Shown here piece after piece: positions 1 through 10,726 of a stretch of 64,000 bases of DNA. Made by a program: the position numbers and the translations under genes. This stretch comes from Erinaceus europaeus. Lineage: Eukaryota; Chordata; Mammalia; Eulipotyphla; Erinaceidae. The DNA lies in assembly GCF_950295315.1 (NCBI RefSeq), contig NC_080172.1, positions 118,148,724-118,212,723 on the forward strand, written 5' to 3'. Within the stretch, counting starts at the first letter, position 1; each line of letters starts with the position of its first letter. The notes under the pieces are model-generated. The model was given only the letters and a program-made list of their open reading frames with translations, was not told the origin of the DNA and ran no database searches.

Positions 1-63
1 GAAGGGGTTCTGTTCTGGGTATTTGCCCATTGAGTTGGCAGTGGGCAAAAACAGTCAAGAATA

Positions 64-65
<2 letters not shown>

Positions 66-112
<47 letters not shown>
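66..112. repeat. (CA)n microsatellite
   Basis: A pure CA/TG dinucleotide run of about 23 units, ending at CATGCTAG. Likely length-polymorphic. Confidence 0.97.
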
Positions 113-114
<2 letters not shown>

Positions 115-240
115 CTAGAAGGAAGTGTCATTTGTTGGTCTGTGGAAGACTAGAAGTAGGGTTTGCTCTAGGGTTGGGGGGGTGGTAAAGAATTAGTTTG
201 GGACAATTTGTGTTTCAGATGCTGATAGAAGATGTCAGAT

Positions 241-384
241 AGTGGTCTGGGAGGTGGCGCAGTGGATAAAGCACTGGACTCTCAAGTACAAGGTCCTGAG
301 TTCAATCCCTGGCAGCACATGTATCAGAGTGATGTCTGGTTCTTTCTCTCCTCCTTTCTCATGAATAAAATATTTTTTTAAAAA
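241..384 (+). mobile_element. SINE-B, complete with target-site duplication
   Basis: This is the clearest SINE-B copy. It has a tRNA-like head (GGGAGGTGGCGCAGTGGATA), a B-box-like GAGTTCAATCC, a CT-rich body and an A-rich tail with AATAAA. A 14 bp direct repeat, AGAAGATGTCAGAT, flanks it at 227-240 and 385-398. That shows L1-type target-primed insertion and fixes both ends. The element is a non-autonomous retroposon and codes for nothing. Confidence 0.93.
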
Positions 385-571
385 AGAAGATGTCAGATCA
401 TCAGAATGGAAGTCCAGAGTTGGAGCTAGTGACACGGCATTTAAACATACCTAACAGGATGATGTGTAAAAATGGGCTTGTTTGGGGAATGAAAGCGAAG
501 AGGAGAGGTCACGTACATAGGAGTCAGCAAGGAGACAGGAAGGCAGGAGGAGGGCTAAGAGAAGGTGATGC

Positions 572-752
572 TCCAGTGCCAGGCGGTGGTGCACCTGGTT
601 AAGCACTCACATTAAAGTGCACAAGGACCCGGGTTCAAGCCCCTGGTCCCCACCTGCAGGGGGAAGTTTCATGAGTGGTGGTGAACCAGGGCTACTCTCC
701 CTATCTTCCCCCCTCAATTTCTCTCTGTCTCTATCCAGTAATAAATTGAAAG
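572..752 (+). mobile_element. SINE-D
   Basis: Reads GCCAGGCGGTGGTGCACCTG, then GGTTAAGC, a B-box-like GGGTTCAAGCCCC, the CCCCACCTGCAGGGGGAAG hinge, and CTCTGTCTCTATCCAGTAATAAA at the 3' end. SINE-D shares the overall plan of SINE-A but lacks its CAACAATAA-rich 3' region. It looks older because copies differ more from each other. Confidence 0.85.
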
Positions 753-788
753 TGATATCAGTCTGGGAAGCTAAAGAGTGAGGGCATG

Positions 789-1060
789 GGGAGCCGGGCA
801 GTGCCACAGCAGGTTAAGTGCACATAGTGTGAAGCATAAGGACTGGTGCAGAGATCTTGGTTCAAGCCCTGGCTCCCCAACTGTAAGGTGAAGCAGGTCT
901 GTAGGTGTCTCTCTTTCTCTCCCCCTCTCTATATTCCACTCCCCTCTCAAGTTCTCTCTGTCCTATCCAAAAAATTGAAAAAATGGCCACAGGAGCGGTG
1001 GATTGGTAGTGCCAGCACCAAGCCCCAGCAATACTCTGGAGGCAAAAAACAAACAAAAAA
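789..1060 (+). mobile_element. SINE-A, long 3' form, diverged
   Basis: Starts GGGAGCCGGGCAGTGCCACA, has a CT-rich middle, and ends with GGAGCGGTGGATTGGTAGTG and a CAAAAAACAAAC tail. The AACAATAA segment between the CT block and the 3' module is reduced. Confidence 0.85.
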
Positions 1061-1378
1061 GGGGGTGGGGTGGTAGCACAGCAGGTGGCACAAAGCACAA
1101 GGACCGACACAAGGATCCTGGTTTGAGCCCCGGCTCCCCACCTGCAGGGGAGTCGCTTCCCAGGCGGTGAAGCAGGTCTGCAGGTGTCTGTCTCTCCCCC
1201 TCTCTGTCTTCCCCTCCTCTCTCCATTTCTCTCTGTCCTATCCAGCAGCGAACAACAACAACAATAGTAATGACAACAACAAGGGCAACAAAAGGGGGAA
1301 AATGGCCTCCAGGAGCAGTGGATTCACGATGCAGGCACTGAGCTCCAGCAATGAGCCTGGAGGCAAAAAAAAAAAAGT
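1061..1378 (+). mobile_element. SINE-A, long 3' form
   Basis: Follows the previous SINE directly. The head, the CCCCACCTGCAGGGGAGTCG hinge, the CT-rich body, the GGGCAACAAAAGGG segment, the CCTCCAGGAGCAGTGGATTC module and a pure A tail are all present. Part of the head (after CACAGCAGGT) is shortened. Confidence 0.9.
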
Positions 1379-1506
1379 AAGGGCTGAGGGAAAGTCTTGT
1401 GAAAGGAGTGACACTTGAGCGAAGTCAGATTAGAGGAGGCCTTGTCAACAGTGCATTGCCCAGATGCTCTCACCTAGTCACCTAGCCCTTAGGTGTGAAC
1501 ACAATG

Positions 1507-1800
1507 CCTTTCTTTTTTTCTTTTTTTTCTTTTTGCCTCCAGGGTTATTGCTGGGCTCAGTGCCTGCACCATGAATCCACCGCTCCTGGAGGCCATTTCC
1601 CCCCCTTTTGTTGCCCTTGTTGTTGTGGCCTTGTTGTGGTCATTATTGTTGCTGATGTCTTTTGTTGTTGGACAGGACAGAGAGAAATGGAGAGAGGAGG
1701 GAGAGACAGAGAGGGGGAGAGAAAGACAGACGCCTGCAGACCTGCTTCACCTGTGAAGCGACTCCACGTGCATTTAACCCACTGCGCTGCCCGCCCCCCA
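1507..1800 (-). mobile_element. SINE-A, long 3' form, antisense
   Basis: Begins with a T-rich tail, then GCCTCCAGGGTTATTGCTGG, TTTTGTTGCCC, and GGACAGAGAGAAATGGAGAG, and ends in the antisense tRNA head. The hinge and head are internally shortened (GTGAAGCGACTCC runs into CATTTAACCCACTGCG). Confidence 0.88.
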
Positions 1801-1821
1801 TTTAATCTTTGCACAGCTTGT

Positions 1822-1960
1822 TTTTCCTCTTTGTTTTTACCAGAGCCCTGCTCAGCTCTGGCTGATAGTTCAGGTGGGAGGGGAGATTGAACCTGGGACT
1901 TCGGAGCCTCAGTCAGAGGAGTCTCTTTGTATAGCCGTTATGCTGTCTACCCTCGCCCTG
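1822..1960 (-). mobile_element. SINE-C, antisense
   Basis: Contains CCAGAGCCCTGCTCAGCTCT, GGGGAGATTGAACCTGGGAC and CGTTATGCTGTCTACCCTCG. These are the reverse complement of the SINE-C plan. Confidence 0.87.
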
Positions 1961-2364
1961 TTTTTGTTGTTTGTGCTTTTTGTTTTTGTGGAAGCTTTTT
2001 GTTTGTTTGTTTTGTTTTTAGCCGGCAAGTACATTTTGTTACAAAGACAGGATCTGATTGGCCTAATTGACATTAAACAGGTGACTGAACCATTCACAGA
2101 CCGGCTGCCTACATGCAGAGCCCACCCCGTTGACCAGTCAGCGCTTGGTGGCGGGTGGGGACTGTGACATTCATCACAGTCACCCACAGCAGGCAGGTAA
2201 ACATGGAAGGAATTTTAGGATTCTTTTTCCTTCCTTCCTCTTTAAAAAAGTCCCCTTGAAGTGCATATGTTTTCACACTACTCATGATCCTTCCAGCTCT
2301 TTTACCAACTGCCTTCTGCCACGTCTCTTGCAGCCTTTTATGATTTCATAAATTCACAGTCCAT
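1961..2364. other. Unassigned sequence
   Basis: T-rich start, then mixed sequence. I see no convincing exon, RNA gene or recognisable repeat. Confidence 0.5.
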
Positions 2365-2372
2365 CAGAGGTG

Positions 2373-2738
2373 GTTTTTTTCTTTTTTTTTTTCTTTTCTC
2401 CCCCAGGGTTATTGCTGGGCTCGGTGCCTGCACCATGAATCCACCGCTCCTGGAGGCCATTTTTTTTCCCCCTTTTGTTGCCCTTGTTGTAGCTTCGTTG
2501 TGGTTATTATTATTGCCCTTGTTGACGCAATTCGTTGTTGGATAGGACAGAGAGAAATGGAGAGAGGAGGGGAAGACAGAGAAGGGGAGAGAAAGAAAGA
2601 CACCTGCAGACCTGCTTCACCGCCTGTGAAGTGACTCCCCTGCAGGTGGGGAGCCGGGGGCTCGAACTAGGATCCTTACGCCGGTCCCTGCGCTTTGCGC
2701 CACATGAGCTTAACCCACTGAGCCACCGCCCGACCCCC
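2373..2738 (-). mobile_element. SINE-A, long form, antisense, with TSD
   Basis: A full antisense copy from the poly-T tail to GCCACCGCCCGACCCC. The flanking repeat CAGAGGTG occurs at 2365-2372 and 2739-2746, an 8 bp TSD. The next SINE begins immediately beyond it. Confidence 0.92.
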
Positions 2739-2746
2739 CAGAGGTG

Positions 2747-3090
2747 TTTTTTTTTTTTTTGCCTCCAGGGTTATTGCTGGGGCTCGGTGCCTGCACTACG
2801 AATCCACTGCTCCTGGAGGCTATTTTTCCTAATTTGTTGCCCTTGTTACCCTTGTTGTCATTATTGTTGTTGTCATTGCTGCTGTTGTTGGATAGGACAG
2901 AGAGAAATCGAGAGAGATGGGGAAGACAGAGAGGAGGAGAGAAAGATAGACACTTGCAGACCTGCTTCCCCACTTGTGAAGTGACCCCCCTGCAGGTGGG
3001 GAGCCGGAGGCTTGAACCGGGATCCTTGAGCTGGCCCTTGTGCTTCACTCCATGTTCACTTAACTCGCTGCGCTACCGCCCGACCCCCTA
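2747..3090 (-). mobile_element. SINE-A, long form, antisense
   Basis: A second complete antisense copy, in tandem with the one before. Its T-tail starts right after the TSD of its neighbour, so the two inserted at almost the same point. Confidence 0.9.
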
Positions 3091-4040
3091 GAATTTTTTA
3101 AAACTTTATAAAATGGAAATATTCACAAGCCCATAGGATAAGATGGGTACAACTCCACACAGTTCCCACCACCAGAACTCCGTATCCCATCCCATCCCCT
3201 GACAGCTTTCCTATTCTCTATCCCTCTGGGAGCATGGACCCAGAGTCATTGTGGGATGCAGAAGGTGGAAGGTCTGGCTTCTGTAATTGCTTCCCCACTG
3301 AACATGGGCATTGGCAAGTTGATCCACACTCCCAGCCTGCCTCTCTCTTTCCCTAGTGGGGAAGGGCTCTGGGGAAGCAGAGCTCCAGGACACATTGGTG
3401 GGGTCGTCTGCCCAGGTAAGTCCGGTTGGCATCATGATATCTTCTGGAACCTGGTAGCTGAAAAAGAGTTAAGATATAAAGCAGAACAAATTGTTGACTA
3501 ATGAACCTAAAGGCAAGAACATTGCAGATGAAGATTTGGGATCTCTGTTTTGGAAAAAGCTATTAGGTCTGTTTTAGGTATATTTAAAGGGGTCCATGAC
3601 TTTACTAGTTTTTGCCTGAGCCTGACATCTAATACGCAGGTGACCTAAGTTATTGTCTGCAGAGATGGTGTCATAGTTGGAAACAGGATTAGAAAGCTGC
3701 ATCAAGGAAGAGAGTAGCTCCCAAATATGGGGACAGTATATAAATACTGTTAACTATAAACCCCATCGATTTGATCTGGGGCCCATGTTCAGCACAGGAG
3801 CCTGTGTGACGTCTGCATCCCTGTAGGTCTGAGCTCACATCCTGTGGTCATGGCTAGGGACATTCCAGGCTGCACTAACTTCAGGTCCCATCTTCCTTGG
3901 GTCATAGATAGAGTATGTTGTCCAACCTCCCTTCGGGGAAAGGAACAGTCCCTCCCACTGTTGATCCACATAGAGGGCCAGGTCCTGTAGAGGCCCACAG
4001 AGGGGTCCATGATGTTGTTCTTGTTTGTCAGAATTTTTTT
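3091..4040 (-). mobile_element. ATR copy 1 (unclassified A-tailed repeat), antisense
   Basis: Read on the minus strand, the element ends GGTGGTGGGAACTGTGTGGA, then an AT-rich tail. Its body has CAGAGCCCTTCCCCACTAGG and CCAGACCTTCCACCTTCTGC. The same blocks recur near 20.3, 43.5, 52.4-55, 58.5-59.5 and 59.9-60.6 kb, so this is a dispersed repeat. The A-tail and AATAAA suggest a non-LTR origin, perhaps an L1-type 3' UTR or a long non-autonomous element. I could not match it to a named family and see no coding region. Confidence 0.7.
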
Positions 4041-4201
4041 TTTTTGGCAGTGCCAGGGCCTCACATTTGTCTAATCTATGGCTCACAGGCTAACAGCCAG
4101 AGAAGGAGAGGCCCCACAGTTCTGCTCCCCCATGGAGTTTCTCATAATGCTGTGGTTCTCCTGTGTGGAGCTGCTGTGTGCACCTCTCGAGAACCAACTC
4201 C

Positions 4202-4630
4202 CAGACAAGGCAGTGGCACACCTGGTTAAGCACACGCTACAGTGCACAAGCACCTGGGTTCAAGCCCCTGGTCCTCACCTGCAGGAAGAAAGCTTCACAA
4301 GTGGATAAGTAGGGATGTCTTTCTCTCTCTTTTTTTTTTAACTTATTCTTTCATTATCTTTATTGATTTATTGGACAGAGACGGCCAGAAGTGGAGAGAG
4401 AAGGAGGTGATAGGGAGAGAGACAGAGAGACACCTGCAGCCCTGCTTCACTGCTTGTAAAGCTTCCCCTTTGCTTGTGGGGACCGGGACTCAAACCCGGG
4501 TCCTTGTGCATTATAACACGTGCTCAACCAGATGCACCACCACCTGCCCCCACCCCCCCATTTCCCCTTCTCTCAATTACTCTGTCTCTATCCAATAATA
4601 ACATAAACATTTGTTAAAAGAAAAATAAAA
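4202..4630 (+). mobile_element. SINE-D with TSD, interrupted by another SINE-D
   Basis: The sense SINE-D runs from ~4202 to ~4330 and resumes at ~4548-4630 (TCTCAATTACTCTGTCTCTA). An 11-of-12 bp repeat, AGAACCAACTCC / AGAACCAATTCC, flanks it at 4190-4201 and 4631-4642. The interior is the next feature. Confidence 0.85.
4331..4547 (-). mobile_element. SINE-D nested inside a SINE-D
   Basis: An antisense copy beginning TTATCTTTATTGATTTATTG and ending CACCACCTGCCCCC, inserted in the CT-rich region of the sense copy. Because it splits that element, it is the younger of the two. Confidence 0.85.
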
Positions 4631-4776
4631 AGAACCAATTCCTCCACTAAGACTCTGGATTTTTCCTTCCTTAGCCACTAGTTTCTCCATCTATACTGGG
4701 CTATTTCCATCTGCTTTACTAAGCATGCCCCAACTTCTCTTATCCTTTAAAAGGATGTTTTAAGATGGTCAAAGAA

Positions 4777-5072
4777 GTAACTGTAGGGAGGTGGGTGGTG
4801 GTGCAATGGGTTAGGCGCACAGAGCATGAAGTGCATGGACCTGCGCAAAGATCCTGGTTCCAGTCCCACTGGCAAAGAGGGCAACTCACAAGCAGTGAAG
4901 CAGGTCTGCAGGTGTCTGTCTTTCTCTCCTCTCTCTGTCTTTCCCTCCTCTCTCCATTTCTCTCTGTCCTAGTCAACAACGATGACATCAATAACAACAA
5001 CAATAATAACTACAATATAAAAACAAGGACAACAAAAGGGAATAAGTAAATATTAAAAAATATTAAAAAAAA
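4777..5072 (+). mobile_element. SINE-A, short form
   Basis: Reads GGGAGGTGGGTGGTGGTGCA through CT-rich body, CAATAACAACAACAATAATA, GGACAACAAAAGGGAATAAG and an A-rich tail. Confidence 0.9.
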
Positions 5073-5218
5073 AGAAACACACACACATATGTGTTCAACC
5101 CATAAGTATGACCTTGAGAGAACTGTGGAGGTCACCATTGTGTGTGGGGGCTTACAGAACTTTGGTGTGGCAGTGGCTTATAAATTTATAGGCTTATAAA
5201 TCACTGAAGAGAGACAAG

Positions 5219-5488
5219 TTGGGAGTCAGGCGGTAGCTCATCCAGTCAGACCCACACAATACTAAGTGCAAGGACTGGGGTTCGAGCCCCCACTCCCCAC
5301 CTGCAGCCAGGAAGCTTCTCGAGTGGTGAAGCAGAGCTGTAGGTGTCTGTCTCTCTCCCCCTCTCCCTCTCCCTCCCCTCTCAATTCTCTCTGTCCTATC
5401 CAACAAAATGGGGGAAAGAGTCTGCCGGGACCAGTGGATTTCTAGTGTGGGCATCGGGTCACCGTGATAACCCTAGAGGGAAAAAAAT
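5219..5488 (+). mobile_element. SINE-A, diverged, long 3' module
   Basis: Starts TTGGGAGTCAGGCGGTAGCT and ends CCGTGATAACCCTAGAGGG plus A-tail. The AACAATAA block is missing, so the CT-rich body joins the 3' module directly. Confidence 0.85.
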
Positions 5489-5726
5489 TATGAATATAAT
5501 ATGTATGTGCACGTGCAGGTGAGAGAAAGAGAGTCAGAGCATTAGTCTGTCAGGTGCAATGTTGGGGTCAGATAAATAAAAGTAAAAGAAAGAAAAGGGG
5601 GCCAGGCAGTTCTTCTTCTAGCGTTTGCCCTTCTTCCGTAGCCAGTCAACAGCGTCAGGTTGAGCCTGATGTAAAGTTTCGAGACCTCCTTTGAATCTGG
5701 AGAGGTGGCAGTCGTTGACTATGTGG
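5489..5726. other. Unassigned, partly purine-rich
   Basis: Contains GTGAGAGAAAGAGAGTCAG and an AAATAAAAGTAAAAGAAAG stretch. No clear element. Confidence 0.4.
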
Positions 5727-6066
5727 GTCATAGGTCAGGCAGTAGTGCAGCAGATTAAGCGCACATGGTGCAAAGTGCAAGGACGGGTAAGGATCTCGGT
5801 TCGAGCCCCTGGCTTGCCACCTGCAGGGGAGTCTCTTCACAGGCGGTGAAGCAGGTCTGCAGGTGTCTCTCTTTCTCTCCCCCTCTCTGCCTTCCCCTCC
5901 TCTCTCCATTTCTCTCTGTGCTAGCCAACAACAACATTAATAACAATGATAATAACCACAACAATGGTAAAACAACCAAGGTAACAAAAGGGAAAAAATG
6001 GACTCTCCAGGAGCAGAGAATTTGTAGTGCAGTCACCTAGACCTGGCAATAACCCTGGAGTCAAAA
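5727..6066 (+). mobile_element. SINE-A, long form
   Basis: Head GGTCAGGCAGTAGTGCAGCA, hinge CACCTGCAGGGGAGTCTCTT, AACAATAA block, and the 3' module ending CCTGGAGTC. It runs into an octamer repeat that grew from its tail. Confidence 0.9.
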
Positions 6067-6097
6067 AAGAAACAAAGAAACAAAGAAACAAAGAAAT
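6067..6097. repeat. (AAACAAAG)n tail repeat
   Basis: AAACAAAG repeated about three and a half times at the 3' end of the preceding SINE-A, a typical tail-derived microsatellite. Confidence 0.85.
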
Positions 6098-6929
6098 GAG
6101 TTTGAGGCTTAGATGAAATAACTTGTCTCAAGGTCACACAGGCAGCATGGATGGGCCATTATCACTTAGTTCTCTCTGGCACAAAGTTTATTTTCAGAGT
6201 CACTCAACTGAGGCGGTGTGCAGGGAAGAGCTTTATAAGTGGCAAAAGACAGTGCTACCACGTCTTACCCAAACTAGGTGCCTGTGACATCTTGCCACGT
6301 TGAGACAAAGCAGGAGGAGACCCCTAAGTCAAGCCATACCACCACCAGAGGGAAAAGCCAGGTGGAGGTACTCCGAGAAACAGCCTTCTGCGTTCTAGAT
6401 TTCCGGGGGGTGTGTGTCAGCCAGTAGAGGACATGACAAGAGGCAGGTGTTTCTCAGAACTTTACAACATGGTTTATCTCTTTGCCTCTTCAATTAAGCC
6501 GTCACAGCTGGAACTGTTGGGCTAGTAAATACACAGTTATCCCAGGGGGCTGGGACTTGCCTAGCTGCTAAACCACCCCTGACTCGACAAGCTGGGGCCT
6601 GCTTCCTGAGCTGGGGATCTCCAGGGGTTACTAACTGTGGCTTTAGATGTTTTACTAAGTATTTGCAGATACAGGGGAACCCTAAAAGTAGCTAGACTTT
6701 GACGCTGAGCTGCACGAGAAGCCCACAGAGCAGGGGCTGAAATCCAATTTTCTGAGCATCCGAACTCTGTCTATCAGAGCTTCCGTAGGGTTCGACTCAA
6801 GCACCTCTGTTACTTAGAGGACCAGGAAAAGGCCCCAGGTAATCGCTTACCTGGTAGGGCACGCACGTCTGCAGATGATGGAGGAGGTGTGCTGCGGTGT
6901 CTCCCTCTCTGAAATGAAAAAAGAAGCTG
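6098..6929. other. Unique non-coding sequence
   Basis: No recognisable repeat and no ORF with coding character on either strand. It contains short direct homologies only. Confidence 0.6.
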
Positions 6930-7400
6930 ACCTGGGGGGCCCAGAGGTGGAACCGCTGGTTAAGGGTTGAGCTCACAAGCATGATATCCTGAGTTTGATC
7001 CCTGGCACCACACTCGCTGAAGTGGTACTTTATTATTATTATTAATTTTCCCTTTTGTTGCCCTTGTTTTTTATTGTTGTTGTAGTTATTATTGTTGCTG
7101 TTGATGTCATTGTTGTTAGATAGGACAGAGAGAAATGGAGAGAGGAGAGGAAGACAGAGAGGGGGAGAGAAAGATAGACACCTACAGACCTACTTCACCG
7201 CCTGTGAAGAGACTTCCCTGCAGTGGGAAGCCGGGGGCTCGAACCGGGATCCTTATGCAGGTCCTTGCACTTTGCGCCATGTGCCCTTAACCCACTGTGC
7301 TACCATCCAACTCCCTGAAGTGGTACTCTAACCTCTCTTTCTTCCCCCTACCCTCTCTCCATCTACCCATCGATAATTAAATTTACAAAATAGATCTTTA
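6930..7400 (+). mobile_element. SINE-B-like element split by a SINE-A
   Basis: The head GGCCCAGAGGTGGAACCGCT and GAGTTTGATCCCTGGCACCA lie at 6930-7016. The CT-rich 3' part and A-rich tail lie at ~7328-7400. The two halves are separated by the next feature. Confidence 0.75.
7030..7314 (-). mobile_element. SINE-A, short form, nested, with TSD
   Basis: An antisense copy from a TTATTATT tail to CTACCATCCAACTCC. The 13 bp repeat CTGAAGTGGTACT occurs at 7017-7029 and 7315-7327, giving a perfect TSD and exact ends. It is younger than the SINE-B-like host. Confidence 0.94.
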
Positions 7401-7527
7401 AAGGGCTGGGGAGACAACATAGTGATTATGCAAAAATAGTTTCATGCATGAGGCACCAAAGTCCCAGGTTCAATCCCCAGCACCACCATATGCCAAAGCT
7501 AAGTAGTGCTCTGGTATAAATAGGAAG
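7401..7527 (+). mobile_element. SINE-C
   Basis: GGGCTGGGGAGACAACATAG, GGTTCAATCCCCAGCACCAC, and GAGTAGTGCTCTGGTA-like 3' end. First of three SINEs in a row, all sense. Confidence 0.87.
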
Positions 7528-7530
7528 GGA

Positions 7531-7662
7531 GCGGGGATAGATAGCATCATGGTTATGCAAAGAGAGTCTCCTGCCTGAAGCTCCAAAGTCCGAGTTTCAA
7601 TACCCCCTCATACACCACCATAAGCCAGAGCTGAGCATTAAAAACAAACAAACAAACAAACC
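7531..7662 (+). mobile_element. SINE-C
   Basis: GGGGATAGATAGCATCATGG with CACCACCATAAGCCAGAGCT and an AAACAAACAAACAAAC tail. Confidence 0.87.
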
Positions 7663-7682
7663 CAGAGTAATAAATAGGAGGG

Positions 7683-7836
7683 GTGGCCCAGGAGGTGGCA
7701 TGGTGGATAAAGCATTGGACTCTCAAACGTGAGGTCCTGAGTTCAGTCCCCGGCAGCACATGTATCAGAGTGATGTCTGGTTCTTTCTCTCCTATCTTTC
7801 TCATAAATAAATACATTATTAAAAATAATAATAATA
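7683..7836 (+). mobile_element. SINE-B
   Basis: GGCCCAGGAGGTGGCATGGT, GGATAAAGCATTGGACTCTC, GATGTCTGGTTCTTTCTCTC, then an AATAATAATAAT tail. The next SINE-A starts directly after it. Confidence 0.9.
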
Positions 7837-8103
7837 GGGAGTTGGGCGGTAGCGCAGCAGGTTAAGCACACGTGGCGCAAAGCACAAGGACCGGCGTAAG
7901 GATCCCAGTTTGAGCCCCCGGCTCCCCCCCTGTAGGGGAGTCGCTTCACAGGCGGTGAAGCAGGTCTGCAGGTGTCTGTCTTTCTCTCCTCCTCTCTGTC
8001 TTCCCCTCCTCTCTCCATTTCTCTCTGTCCTATCCAACAATGACAACATCAATAACAACAATAACCGCAACAATAAAAACAACAAGGGCAACAAAAGGGA
8101 AGA

Positions 8104-8135
<32 letters not shown>

Positions 8136-8140
8136 TAGAA
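7837..8140 (+). mobile_element. SINE-A, short form
   Basis: A well preserved copy: GGGAGTTGGGCGGTAGCGCA head, A and B boxes, CT-rich body, AACAATAACCGCAACAATAA, GGGCAACAAAAGGG and an AAATAAAT tail. Confidence 0.93.
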
Positions 8141-8221
8141 AGGAAGGGAGTGAGGAAAGATGCAGGCCCAGGAGCTCTGAAATTACATATGTGAGAGACC
8201 CAGGTACCATGAAACAATACG

Positions 8222-8236
8222 CATGCACTCACACGT

Positions 8237-8275
<39 letters not shown>

Positions 8276-8304
8276 CACAGGCACACACACACACACACAC
8301 ACAC
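8222..8304. repeat. (CA)n microsatellite, interrupted
   Basis: Two CA runs separated by CATGCACAGG. Confidence 0.95.
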
Positions 8305-8599
8305 GACTAGCTCAACATGTTAAAACATAGCACTCAATGCTTACTATTCCAGAGGTCCCAGACTGAGACCTCACTACCACCAGAGCTCCTTGCTGTGTGT
8401 AGCTCAGAAAAGAAGACATGCACAGAGGGATCACATGTGTATATTCTAAAATGCACATTCTCAGGCACATAAGGATCACATTCTGTATTCTAAAATGCAC
8501 ATTCTCAGACATTTGTTTGGATAGAGGGTCTTGAGGGTTGAAACCAAAGGAGAGCCTTGGCTGAGGTAACTGGTTTGGGACGGGTTCTCGAACTGCCAC
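8305..8599. other. Unassigned sequence with a short internal duplication
   Basis: The phrase ATTCTAAAATGCACATTCTC occurs twice, near 8443-8462 and 8485-8504, so a ~42 bp tandem duplication is present. No gene seen. Confidence 0.6.
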
Positions 8600-10726
8600 G
8601 GGTCACAGAGCTCTGCAGTGTGGACCAGGGTAGCCTCACAGGCCAACCTAGGGGAGGGTCACAGAGCTGTCTGCAGTGTGATCCAGGGCTGCCTCACAGG
8701 CCCATCTAGGAGAGGGTCACAGAGATGTCTGCAGTGTGAGCCAGGGCTGCCTCACAGGCCCATCTAGGAGAGGGTCACAGATCTCTGCAGTGTGAACCAG
8801 GGCTGCCTCACAGGCTGACCTAGGAGAGGGTCACAGAGCTGTCTGCAGTGTGAACCAGGGCTGCCTCACAGGTCCATCTAGGAGAGGGTCACAGAGCTGT
8901 CTGCAGTGTGAACCAGGGCTGCCTCACAGGCCCATCTAGGAGAGGGTCACAGAGCTGTCTGCAGTGTGAACCAGGGCTGCCTCACAGGCCCATCTAGGAG
9001 GGGGTCACAGAGCTGTCTGCAGTGTGAACCTGGGCTGCCTCACATGTCCATCTAGGAGAGGGTCACAGAGCTGTCTGCAGTGTGAACCAGGGCTGCCTCA
9101 TAGGCCCATCTAGGAGAGGGTCACAGAGCTGTCTACAGTGTGAGCCAGGGCTGCCTCACAGGTCCATCTAGGAGAGGGTCACAGAGCTCTGCAGTGTGAA
9201 CCAGGGCTGCCTGACAGGCCCATCTAGGAGAGGGTCACAGAGCTGTCTGCAGTGTGAGCCAGGGCTGCCTCACAGGTCCATCTAGGAGAGGGTCACAGAG
9301 CTGTCTGCAGTGTGAACCAGGGCTGCCTCACAGGTCCATCTAGGAGAGGGTCACAGAGCTGTCTGCAGTGTGAACCAGGGCTGCCTCACAGGCCCATCTA
9401 GGAGAGGGTCACAGAGCTGTCTGCAGTGTGAGCCAGGGCTGCCTCACAGGTCCGTCTAGGAGAGGGTCACAGAGCTCTGCAGTGAGAACCAGGGCTGCCT
9501 CACAGGCCCATCTAGGAGAGGGTCACAGACTGTCTGCAGTGTGAACCAGGGCTGCCTCACAGGCCCATCTAGGAGAGGGTCACAGAGCTGTCTGCAGTGT
9601 GAACCAGGGCTGCCTCACAGGCCCATCTAGGAGAGGGTCACAAAGCTGTCTGCAGTGTGAGCCAGGGCTGCCTCACAGGCCCATCTAGGAGAGGGTCACA
9701 GACTGTCTGCAGTGTGAACCAGGGCTGCCTCACAGGTCCATCTAGGAGAGGGTCACAGAGCTGTCTGCAGTGAGAACCAGGGCTGCCTCACAGGCCCATC
9801 TATGAGAGGGTCACAGACTGTCTGCAGTGAGAACCAGGGCTGCCTCACAGGTCCATCTAGGAGAGGGTCACAGAGCTGTCTGCAGTGAGAACCAGGGCTG
9901 CCTCACATGTCCATCTAGGAGAGGGTCACAGATCTCTGCAGTGAGAACCAGGGCTGCCTCACAGGCCCATCTAGGAGAGGGTCACAGAGCTGTCTGCAGT
10001 GTGAACCAGGGCTGCGTCACAGGCCCATCTAGGAGAGGGTCACAGAGCTATCTGCAGTGTGAGCCAGGGCTGCCTCACAGGTCCATCTAGGAGAGGGTCA
10101 CAGAACTGTCTGTAGTGTGAGCCAGGGCTGCCTCACAGGCCCATCTAGGAGAGGGTCACAGACTGTCAGCAGTGTGAACCAGGGCTGCCTCACAGGCCCA
10201 TCTAGGAAAGGGTCACAGAGCTGTCTGTAGTGTGAACCAGGGCTGCCTCACAGGCCCATCTAGGAGAGGGTCACAGAGCTATCTGCAGTGTGAGCCAGGG
10301 CTGCCTCACAGGTCCATCTAGGAGAGGGTCACAGAGCTGTCTGCAGTGAGAACCAGGGCTGCCTCACAGGTCCATCTAGGAGAGGGTCACAGAGCTGTCT
10401 GCAGTGAGAACCAGGGCTGCCTCACAGGCCCATCTAGGAGAGGGTCACAGAGCTGTCTGCAGTGTGAACCAGGGCTGCCTCACAGGTCCATCTAGGAGAG
10501 GGTCACAGAGCTCTGCAGTGAGAACCAGGGCTGCCTCACAGGCCCATCTAGGAGAGGGTCACAGAGCTGTCTGCAGTGTGAACCAGGGCTGCCTCACAGG
10601 CCCATCTAGGAGAGGGTCACAGAGCTCTGCAGTGAGAACCAGGGCTGCCTCACAGGCCCATCTAGGAGAGGGTCACAGAGCTCTGCAGTGAGAACTAGGG
10701 CTGCCTCACAGGCCCATCTAGGAGAC
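8600..10726 (+). repeat. Minisatellite, ~58 bp unit, about 37 copies
   Basis: The unit contains GGTCACAGAGCTGTCTGCAG, TGTGAACCAGGGCTGCCTCA and CAGGCCCATCTAGGAGAG, 58 bp in the main form. Variants lacking two bases (AGAGCTCTGCAG or AGACTGTCTGCAG) are about 56 bp. Other variable sites are GTGAACC/GTGAGCC/GAGAACC and GGCCC/GGTCC. Units are 90% or more alike by eye, so the array was recently homogenised. ORFs of 80-95 codons in it are repeat artefacts. Confidence 0.97.

Noticed and set aside
8600..10726. A CRISPR-like or regularly spaced repeat
   Set aside because: The whole unit is conserved, with no variable spacers, and the context is mammalian. It is a minisatellite.
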